Below are positions 1 through 5,582 of a DNA stretch of 7,074 nucleotides, piece by piece. Made by a program: the position numbers and the translations under genes. This DNA comes from Desulfobulbaceae bacterium UBA2262 (GTDB lineage Bacteria > Desulfobacterota > Desulfobulbia > Desulfobulbales > Desulfurivibrionaceae). Numbering within the stretch: position 1 is the stretch's first letter; every line of letters begins with the position of its first letter. The stretch spans positions 1-7,074 of the forward strand of contig DDXK01000040.1 in NCBI GenBank assembly GCA_002347185.1, given 5' to 3'. The notes beneath the pieces are model-generated. The model made no database searches. It worked only from the letters and a program-made list of their open reading frames with translations, and was not told the origin of the DNA.

Positions 1-707
1 TGGGCTCCGACATCATGATGTGTCTTGATACCTGCATCCCTTACCCTGCCACGGAAAAAGAGGCCGCCGAGGCCACCGCCCTTACCGGCCGTTGGGCCAG
101 GCGTTCGCGGGCTGCCCAGCGGCAAACGGGCCAGCTGCTTTTCGGCATCATCCAGGGCGGCATGTATCCGGCCCTGCGGGCGCAGGCGGTTGCGGAGCTG
201 GTGGAGATCGGCTTCGATGGCTATGCCCTGGGCGGCTTGAGCGTCGGCGAGCCAGCCGAGCTGATGATGGAGATCACCGAACAGACGGCGGCGCTCATGC
301 CGGAGGATCACCCCCGCTACCTCATGGGGGTGGGCACCCCGGAAAATCTTGTGGAGGCGGTGTCCCGAGGGGTCGATATGTTTGACTGCGTCATGCCCAC
401 CCGCAACGCGCGCAACGGAATGCTCTTTACTTCAAGCGGCCGGCTTGTTATAAAAAACGCACGGTATCAGGAGGACCAGCGGCCCATCGACGAGGCGTGC
501 ACCTGCTACACCTGCCGCCATTATTCCAGGGCCTATCTCAGGCATCTCTTCATGGCGCGGGAGATCCTTTCTTCCCACCTGAACACCATCCATAACCTGC
601 ATTACTATGTGGAACTCATGGCACGGATGCGCAAGGCCATCGAGGAAGACCGGTTCGGGCAGTTCCGGAAAGAGTTTTATGCCAGACGCAGCAGCGTGGA
701 AGAGTAG
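1..707 (+). CDS. tgt: Queuine/preQ1 tRNA-ribosyltransferase (tRNA-guanine transglycosylase), 5'-truncated by the window edge
   Basis: Tgt exchanges guanine at the wobble position 34 of GUN-anticodon tRNAs (Asp, Asn, His, Tyr) for preQ1, a step of queuosine synthesis in the cytoplasm. The frame is already open at base 3 (reading GSDIMM), so the ATG at 15 is internal. About 234 residues are present against about 375 in E. coli, so roughly the first 140 are missing. Visible family motifs are LDTCIPYPA (substrate-binding Asp, codon 27-29), FGIIQGG (Gln at 153-155), GGLSVGEP (231-254), the catalytic segment DMFDCVMPTRNARNG (nucleophile Asp by homology at 384-386), and the zinc site CTCYTC (Cys codons 498, 504, 513) with the His of NTIHN at 591-593. 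All key residues seen are intact. One oddity is Thr where E. coli has Glu in the DEC motif. It ends with TAG, 90 bases before yajC on the same strand, so co-transcription is likely. Confidence 0.97.
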   Translation, partial: GSDIMMCLDTCIPYPATEKEAAEATALTGRWARRSRAAQRQTGQLLFGIIQGGMYPALRAQAVAELVEIGFDGYALGGLSVGEPAELMMEITEQTAALMPEDHPRYLMGVGTPENLVEAVSRGVDMFDCVMPTRNARNGMLFTSSGRLVIKNARYQEDQRPIDEACTCYTCRHYSRAYLRHLFMAREILSSHLNTIHNLHYYVELMARMRKAIEEDRFGQFRKEFYARRSSVEE

Positions 708-715
708 CTATTTAC

Positions 716-760
716 CCGCCGGCGCCACCCGGGGAGCAGAATTTTTGGGTTTTCCGGCGG
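716..760 (+). repeat. Inverted repeat in the tgt-yajC gap (possible leader hairpin)
   Basis: CCGCCGG at 716-722 is perfectly complementary to CCGGCGG at 754-760, giving a 7-bp GC-only stem around a 31-base loop. No T-run follows the right arm, so it does not look like an intrinsic terminator. It lies between the tgt stop and the yajC ribosome binding site and could stabilise or process the joint mRNA, but in GC-rich DNA a 7-bp match at this distance may be chance. Confidence 0.35.
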
Positions 761-787
761 ACAGTGTGTGCAATCTGAAAAAAAACT

Positions 788-792
788 GGAGG
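788..792 (+). promoter_or_regulatory. Ribosome binding site of yajC
   Basis: GGAGG stands 5 bases before the ATG at 798, just after an A8 tract (778-785). It settles the yajC start: the in-frame ATG at 768 would add ten residues (starting MQSEKK) that span this site, and it has no comparable Shine-Dalgarno sequence. Confidence 0.85.
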
Positions 793-797
793 AATGT

Positions 798-1154
798 ATG
801 GTTGATGTAGCCTTTGCAGCAGACGGCGCGGCAGCTCCGCAGGGTGGCCTGATGGGATTTTTGCCGCTGATTCTGATCTTTGTCGTGTTTTATTTCCTGC
901 TCATCCGGCCCCAGCAGAAAAAGGCCAAGGAGCATCAGGAGTTCATCGCCAATCTGAAAAAGGGCGACGAGGTCGTGACCAGCGGCGGCATCCATGGCAC
1001 GGTCACCGGCCTGACCGAGAGGGTAGCCACCCTGGAGATTGCCGACAATGTGAAAATCAAGGTTTCCCGCCAGTATATCCTGGGCTCCGCCGCCACGGCA
1101 GAGGGGGGAGACGGCAAGGGCGGCGCAGCCTGTTCGCTGGGCAGCAAGAGCTGA
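798..1154 (+). CDS. yajC: Sec translocon accessory subunit YajC
   Basis: YajC is a small single-span inner-membrane protein that associates with SecDF and the SecYEG translocon. The 118-residue product has a short N-terminal segment rich in Ala and Gly, one hydrophobic helix at about residues 19-36 (start FLPLILIFVV), and then the hallmark LLIRPQQKKAKE sequence at the membrane-cytoplasm boundary. The conserved cytoplasmic domain follows, with LKKGDEVVTSGGIHGTV (53-69) and KVSRQYIL at its end. The tail (about 97-118) is Gly-, Ala- and Ser-rich and looks disordered. Length and motifs are normal for the family. The start is chosen from the GGAGG 5 bases upstream. It follows tgt in the same direction and is probably cotranscribed with it. 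secD does not follow: a terminator and a convergent efflux operon do. Confidence 0.97.
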   Translation: MVDVAFAADGAAAPQGGLMGFLPLILIFVVFYFLLIRPQQKKAKEHQEFIANLKKGDEVVTSGGIHGTVTGLTERVATLEIADNVKIKVSRQYILGSAATAEGGDGKGGAACSLGSKS

Positions 1155-1167
1155 GGCTGAGCAGAGC

Positions 1168-1186
1168 GTCCTGCCGTGGGCAGGGC
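1168..1186. other. Short GC-rich hairpin after yajC
   Basis: CCTGCC (1170-1175) and GGCAGG (1179-1184) pair across a 3-base loop. A G-T and a G-C pair extend the stem to 8 bp. There is no T-run on either side, so it is not an intrinsic terminator by itself. It sits between the yajC stop and the true terminator and may protect the 3' end of either convergent transcript. Confidence 0.35.
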
Positions 1187-1197
1187 AAAGAGAGCGC

Positions 1198-1233
1198 AGG
1201 CCTGTCCGGGAGTTGCCGGGCAGGCCTTTTTTT
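1198..1233 (+). terminator. Rho-independent terminator of the tgt-yajC transcript
   Basis: A 12-bp stem pairs 1198-1209 (AGGCCTGTCCGG) with 1216-1227, with a single G-U pair and a 6-base loop. Seven T residues (1227-1233) follow directly, including the last stem base. This is a textbook intrinsic terminator for plus-strand transcription. Read on the minus strand the same stem is preceded by an A-tract and followed by CTCTCTTT, so it could also weakly stop transcripts from the convergent efflux operon. Confidence 0.88.
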
Positions 1234-1243
1234 ATGGCCCTGC

Positions 1244-4200
1244 TCAGAGATGAAAGGGCCTGCCCCGCAGCAGCGCCTTGAGTTCCTCAAGGAGCACATA
1301 GAGGGTGGGAATGAGGATCAGGGTGATGCCGGTGGCGAAGAGGATGCCGCAGCCCAGGCTGACGGCCATGGGGATCAGGAACTGGGCCTGGACGCTGGTT
1401 TCGAAGATCATCGGCATCAGCCCGAAAAAGGTGGTGAGCGAGGTGAGCAGAATGGGCCGGAAACGGCGTTGGCCCGCCTCAAGTACCGCCTGGGCCAGGG
1501 GTTTCCCTTCCCGGCGATGGCTGTTGATGAAATCGATGAGCAGGAGCGAATCGTTCACCACCACTCCTGAAAGCGCCACCATGCCGAAGAGGCTCAGCAT
1601 GCTCAGGTTGAAGCCGAGCAGGAGATGGCCGAGCACCGCCCCGACAATGCCGAAGGGGATGGCCGCCATGACCAGCAGGGGCTGCGCGTAGCTGACAAAG
1701 GGGATGGCGAGGAGGGCGTAGATACCGAAGAGGGCCAGGAGAAAGCCGCTCAACATGCTGCGCATGGAATCACGACGCTCTTTTTCTTCTCCTTCCAGGC
1801 TGTAAGTCATGCCGGGATAGTCGGCAAGAAGCTGCCGCAGCTCCCCGGCCTTCAGCTCGGCCAGGATCTCTTCGGCATTGGCCAGCCTGCCATCCACGGT
1901 GGCAGTGACATTGATGACCCTTTTGCGGTCCATGCGGTTGATTTCGCTGTAGCCGCGGCCGCTCTCCAGCCCGGCCGCCTGTTCCAACGGCAGTTCCCCT
2001 CCGCCCGGAGTGCGGATCCGCATGGCCTCCAGATCACCAAGGCTTTTGCGCTCTTCCTCCGGATAGCGCACCATCACCTTCACTTCGTTGCGTCCCCGTT
2101 GCAGGCGCAGCGCCTCGGCGCCGTAAAAGGCGCCGCGCACCTGCCGGGCCAGATCCTCCTCGCTGACGCCCAGAGTTCTCGCCTCCGGTGCAAGCTGCAG
2201 CTTCACCTCCCGCTTGCCGAGGGGGTAGTTATCGGCGAGGTCCGTGACCCCGGGGTACCTGGCCAGGGCCTTTTTCAGGCGGGCCACCGCGGGAACCAGA
2301 ATGTTGATGTCGTCGTGGGCCATCTGCACGTCCACATTGGCGCCCATGCGGATCAGGTTCGAGGTGAAGGTCAGGCTGTCGGCTCCGGGAATTTCCCCTA
2401 TTTTTTCCCGCCAGCGGGTGGTGATTTCCGTTGCCGCCACCCCGCGTTTTTCGCTGGGGGCAAGGAGCATGGCGATATTGGCCAGGTGGGTGCCGTTGCT
2501 GCCGCCTCCTCCCACCGGGCCGGCCGTTGCCTCGATGGTGCCGCCCACCACCGAGTAGATATGCCGCAGGATGCCCGATTCGCCCTTGCGCCTGCCGTCG
2601 TATTCGGCCACCACCTCCTTGCCTGCCGCCACGATCCGCGCGGCGATGGCGCCGGTTTCCCCGACCAGGGTACCGCGCGGCATCTGCAGGTTCACGGTGA
2701 TGATGTCGCCATCCACCTCGGGCATGAAGCGGAATTTCACCAGACCGCCGCGGACGAAGCCGAGGGTGATGAAAAGCAGGGCCAGGGCCAGGGCCAGGGT
2801 CGCATGGCGGAATTCAAGGCACCAGGCCAGCTGGCGCCGGTAGGGGCCGCCAACCAGGCGTTCCAGGCCGCGGGTCACCCTGGCCCGGATGCGGTCGATC
2901 ATGGCCGTGAGGCCCTGGCCTTCTTTTTTCCGCGCCTGGCCGAGGCTCAAATGGGCGGGCAGGACAAAGAGGGATTCGACCAGGGAGACGGCGAGAATGG
3001 AGATCACCACCAGGGGAATCACCTTGATGAACTTGCCCATCACCCCCTCGACAAAGATGAGGGGGATGAAGGCGACAATGGTGGTAAGTACCGAAAAGAC
3101 CACCGGCCTGCCCACCTCCCGGGTGGCGTCGATGGCGGCCTGCAGGTAGTTCTTGCCGCGCTGCCGGTGCTCGTAAACATTATCGCCCACCACGATGGCG
3201 TCGTCCACCACGATGCCCAGGGCCATGATGAAGGCGAAGAGGGTGATCATGTTGATGGAAACGTCCAGGCCCGGCATGATGAAAAGGGCGCCGAGAAAGG
3301 AGATGGGGATGCCGAGCATCACCCAGAGGGCGAGGCGCATCTGGAGGAAGAGACTCAGGGTGATGAAGACCAGCACCAGGCCCAAAAGGGCGTTTTTCAG
3401 CAGGAGGTTGATACGGCTCTGGAAGACCTCGGAGGAATCGTTCCAGACCGCGACCTTGATCGCGTCCGGCAGCCCGCTCCTTTTTTCTGCCGCATAGCTC
3501 CTGACCAGCTCGGCGATGGCGAGCGGCTTCTGGTTGCCGACCCGGTAGACCCTGACCATGGCGGCGGGCATGCCGTCGAAGGTGGCATAGGTGTCGGTTT
3601 CCGCAAAGGTGTCGCGGACGGTGCCGATATCCCCGACCCGGAGCCGGGTGCCGTCCGCGTTGACCTTGACCACGATCTCCTCGTAGCCCGCGCCGTGGTA
3701 GCGCCGTTCCTTGGTGCGGAGCAGGATTTCCCCGCCCGCCGGCTTGATGACCCCGCCCGGCAGGTCGAGGGAGGCGCGGCGAACCGCCTGGGCGATCTGC
3801 TCCAGGGTGAGATTGTAGCGGCGCAGGCCGGCCTCGGCCACCTCGATGGAGATCTCGTAGGGGCGCACCCCGGAGAGCTCCGCCTGGGTGATCTCCTCCC
3901 TGGCCAGCAGCTCGTCCCGCATCAGCTCCGCCCATTCGCGCAGGGCCCGCTCCGAGGCTCTGCCGTAAACGACCAGAGAGATGACTTCGTGGCGGTTGAG
4001 CAGCTTGGCGGTCACCGGTTTTTCCGCCTCTTCCGGAAAGGTGGTGATCCGGTCCACCTCGCTTTTGATGTCCTGCAGCACCTTGTCGGCATCGGCGCCG
4101 GTATCGATGGTGGCGGTGACCGTCCCCATCCCCTCCACGGCCAGTGATCTGAGCTCCTTGATGCCGTCGACGCCGCTCAGGTTCTCTTCGATCTTGAGGA

Positions 4201-4393
4201 GGATCCCCTCCTCCACCTCCTCGGGGCTCGCTCCCGGATAGGCCACCGAGACCTCCACCTTGTCGAGAAGAATCTCGGGAAAGACCTCCTGCTTGATGGA
4301 ATAGCCCAGAACCAGGCCGCCCACGACAAAGACCAGCATCAGGAGGTTGGCGGCCACATGGTTTCTGGCCATCCAGGCGATGGGGCCTTTCAT
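1244..4393 (-). CDS. RND-family efflux pump, inner-membrane permease (HAE-1/AcrB-like)
   Basis: This is the proton-driven pump of a tripartite efflux system, taking substrates from the periplasm or inner membrane and passing them to the outer-membrane channel. The 1049-residue length matches the family. The layout is TM1 (about 11-30), a first periplasmic porter/docking loop (about 31-330), TM2-TM6 (about 331-480), TM7 (about 529-546), a second large loop, and TM8-TM12 (about 879-1033). Typical sequences are FPEILLDKVEVSVAYPGASPEEVE near the start of loop 1 (38-61) and GIVVDDAIVV in TM4, with the proton-relay pair Asp397-Asp398 (3200-3205). TM11 keeps Arg977 and Thr984, matching AcrB Arg971 and Thr978. 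TM10, however, reads GVVVNDSLLLIDF, with Asn947 at the AcrB Lys940 position followed by Asp948. A Gly-rich stretch (627-634) interrupts loop 2. The ATG overlaps the adaptor stop (ATGA) and AGGAGA precedes it by 7 bases. A heavy-metal (CusA) role is less likely than organic-compound efflux, but the substrate is unknown. Confidence 0.95.
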   Translation of the reverse strand: MKGPIAWMARNHVAANLLMLVFVVGGLVLGYSIKQEVFPEILLDKVEVSVAYPGASPEEVEEGILLKIEENLSGVDGIKELRSLAVEGMGTVTATIDTGADADKVLQDIKSEVDRITTFPEEAEKPVTAKLLNRHEVISLVVYGRASERALREWAELMRDELLAREEITQAELSGVRPYEISIEVAEAGLRRYNLTLEQIAQAVRRASLDLPGGVIKPAGGEILLRTKERRYHGAGYEEIVVKVNADGTRLRVGDIGTVRDTFAETDTYATFDGMPAAMVRVYRVGNQKPLAIAELVRSYAAEKRSGLPDAIKVAVWNDSSEVFQSRINLLLKNALLGLVLVFITLSLFLQMRLALWVMLGIPISFLGALFIMPGLDVSINMITLFAFIMALGIVVDDAIVVGDNVYEHRQRGKNYLQAAIDATREVGRPVVFSVLTTIVAFIPLIFVEGVMGKFIKVIPLVVISILAVSLVESLFVLPAHLSLGQARKKEGQGLTAMIDRIRARVTRGLERLVGGPYRRQLAWCLEFRHATLALALALLFITLGFVRGGLVKFRFMPEVDGDIITVNLQMPRGTLVGETGAIAARIVAAGKEVVAEYDGRRKGESGILRHIYSVVGGTIEATAGPVGGGGSNGTHLANIAMLLAPSEKRGVAATEITTRWREKIGEIPGADSLTFTSNLIRMGANVDVQMAHDDINILVPAVARLKKALARYPGVTDLADNYPLGKREVKLQLAPEARTLGVSEEDLARQVRGAFYGAEALRLQRGRNEVKVMVRYPEEERKSLGDLEAMRIRTPGGGELPLEQAAGLESGRGYSEINRMDRKRVINVTATVDGRLANAEEILAELKAGELRQLLADYPGMTYSLEGEEKERRDSMRSMLSGFLLALFGIYALLAIPFVSYAQPLLVMAAIPFGIVGAVLGHLLLGFNLSMLSLFGMVALSGVVVNDSLLLIDFINSHRREGKPLAQAVLEAGQRRFRPILLTSLTTFFGLMPMIFETSVQAQFLIPMAVSLGCGILFATGITLILIPTLYVLLEELKALLRGRPFHL
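2777..2799. repeat. Hexanucleotide tandem repeat inside the pump gene
   Basis: The unit CAGGGC is repeated about 3.8 times without mismatch. On the minus strand it encodes alternating Leu-Ala residues in TM7 of the RND pump (about residues 532-540). Gain or loss of a unit would keep the reading frame and change helix length by two residues. Confidence 0.7.
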
Positions 4394-5568
4394 TGTCCGG
4401 TCTCCTGCAGGGGGCGCAGGCGCATGCCCTCGGCCGCGCCGGAGAGATAGGTGAGCACCAGTCGGTCCCCAGTCTGCAGGCCCTTGCCCACGAGCACCTG
4501 TTGTTTTTCCAGACGCAACACCTCCACCGGCCGGATGCGCAGGGTGTTCTCCTTGTCCATCAGCCAGACCGTATCTCCTTCCCGCAGGGCGGAGCGGGGA
4601 ATGGCAAAGGCCGCGTCCAGGGGGGCGCCGGAGAGGCGGACTCTGACGAAGGTGTTGGGGAGAAGCGCGGGCCGATTCGGTTCTCCGTCCGGCCGCGCAT
4701 ATGGCCTCGCCACCGCGACCACCACCCGCTGCATCCGGCCCTGGCTGTCCACCTCGCCCAGGGAACGGACCACCTGGCCGGGCCAGGAGTATTCCCGGCC
4801 GGCGACGGTCAGCAGCACCGTGGCCGCCGAGCCCGCCCGATTTTCTCCGGCCCGGGGAACCTGGAGCCAGGCCAGATCGGAGAGGGGGAGGGGAACCACG
4901 ATCTCCGCGATATCGGTGCCGGCCAGCTCCGCATAACTGGTCCCGCTTTTCAGGTACTGGCCCACCTCGATGCTTTCGTTGCGGACCCGGCAGTTGAAGG
5001 GGGCGGCAAGCCTGGTCCGGCCCAGGTCAAGTTCGGCCTGGCGCAGGGCGGCCCGGGCCGAGGCCAGGGCCGCTTCCGCCTCCTTGCGCTGCGGTTCATG
5101 CAGAACCAGGGGGTTGGCCTCTGCGGCGTCATTGCGCAGCTGTTCCCATTCAAGGCGGGCGATCTTCTCTCTGCCCCGGGCGGTGGCGAGGGCCACTTCT
5201 GCCTGGGCCACCGCGGCCCTGGCCCGTTCCACCGCCAGGGCATAGTCCGCAGCCTCGATGCTGAAGAGGAGTTCGCCTTTGGCAAAGAAGCCGCCAGCCA
5301 CGAAGCGGGGGGCGACGAAATCGACCATCCCGCTCACCTGCGGAGTGACCGCCACTTCCTGGCTGGACTGTACCGTGCCGGTCCCCTCCACCGCAACCAG
5401 CAGATCGCGAGGCGTGGCGACAAGAAGCTCCACCAGGGCGCCGCTGTCCGTCTCGGCTTTTTTTTCAGGGGTCGCGCGGTTCTTGACAAGGAGAAACGTG
5501 ACGGCAAGGCCAAGCAGGAGGATGGCTATGGGCAGGAAAATTTTTTTCCGTTTCTGATCGGGGCGCAT
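4390..5568 (-). CDS. Periplasmic adaptor (membrane fusion protein) of the RND efflux system
   Basis: This protein bridges the inner-membrane pump and the outer-membrane channel. Its 392 residues follow the HlyD/AcrA plan. A positively charged N-terminus (MRPDQKRKK) precedes one hydrophobic segment (about 10-28) without a lipobox Cys, so it is probably anchored by an uncleaved helix rather than a lipid. The first lipoyl half (about 57-108, with GTVQSSQEVAVTPQVSG) leads into a short Ala- and Glu-rich helical hairpin (about 109-184) that turns at NPLVLHEPQ. The second lipoyl half contains LAAPFNCRV (188-196) and VGQYLKSG, and is followed by the beta-barrel (about 217-312) and a membrane-proximal domain with FAIPRSALREGDTVW (321-335). 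The ATG has AAGGAAG 7 bases upstream. The gene starts 12 bases after the channel gene and overlaps the pump gene by 4 bases. Cys193 is its only cysteine. A7 and A8 tracts occur in its first 40 codons. Confidence 0.94.
   Translation of the reverse strand: MRPDQKRKKIFLPIAILLLGLAVTFLLVKNRATPEKKAETDSGALVELLVATPRDLLVAVEGTGTVQSSQEVAVTPQVSGMVDFVAPRFVAGGFFAKGELLFSIEAADYALAVERARAAVAQAEVALATARGREKIARLEWEQLRNDAAEANPLVLHEPQRKEAEAALASARAALRQAELDLGRTRLAAPFNCRVRNESIEVGQYLKSGTSYAELAGTDIAEIVVPLPLSDLAWLQVPRAGENRAGSAATVLLTVAGREYSWPGQVVRSLGEVDSQGRMQRVVVAVARPYARPDGEPNRPALLPNTFVRVRLSGAPLDAAFAIPRSALREGDTVWLMDKENTLRIRPVEVLRLEKQQVLVGKGLQTGDRLVLTYLSGAAEGMRLRPLQETGQ
4401..4406 (-). promoter_or_regulatory. Ribosome binding site of the RND pump gene
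   Basis: AGGAGA on the minus strand lies 7 bases before the pump ATG and inside the last codons of the adaptor gene. With the ATGA overlap (4390-4393) it indicates coupled translation and fixes the pump start. Confidence 0.75.
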
Positions 5569-5575
5569 GGATCTG

Positions 5576-5582
5576 CTTCCTT
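5576..5582 (-). promoter_or_regulatory. Ribosome binding site of the adaptor gene
   Basis: AAGGAAG on the minus strand lies 7 bases before the adaptor ATG. Its first two bases are shared with the TAA stop codon of the channel gene (5581-5583), so ribosomes finishing the channel can reload for the adaptor. Confidence 0.75.

Noticed and set aside
745..774. A possible yajC promoter, TTGGGT (745-750) and TGCAAT (769-774).
   Set aside because: The match to sigma-70 consensus is poor (3 of 6 and 4 of 6) with an 18-base spacer. Cotranscription with tgt explains expression equally well.
768..797. A longer yajC start at the ATG at 768.
   Set aside because: The clear GGAGG 5 bases before the ATG at 798 fits that start, and the extra residues would be encoded across the ribosome binding site.
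708..995. A 95-codon minus-strand frame across the tgt-yajC gap and the start of yajC.
   Set aside because: It lies opposite the conserved membrane helix and signature of yajC, and no ribosome binding site or family resemblance was seen.
1155..1243. Integration or attachment site beside yajC that would explain arrival of the efflux operon.
   Set aside because: No tRNA gene, direct repeat, IS end or integrase is visible. The inverted repeats here are explained as a terminator and a small hairpin.
3180..3935. A 251-codon minus-strand frame inside the pump gene.
   Set aside because: It is a shifted frame of the pump itself, rich in Gly, Arg, Pro and His, and lacks any motif of its own.
1625..4147. 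An 840-codon plus-strand open frame opposite the RND pump gene.
   Set aside because: Its translation is full of His, Asp, Gly, Gln and Glu blocks, the expected mirror of hydrophobic membrane codons in GC-rich DNA. The minus-strand frame has complete family motifs. No Shine-Dalgarno sequence or recognisable domain supports the antisense frame.
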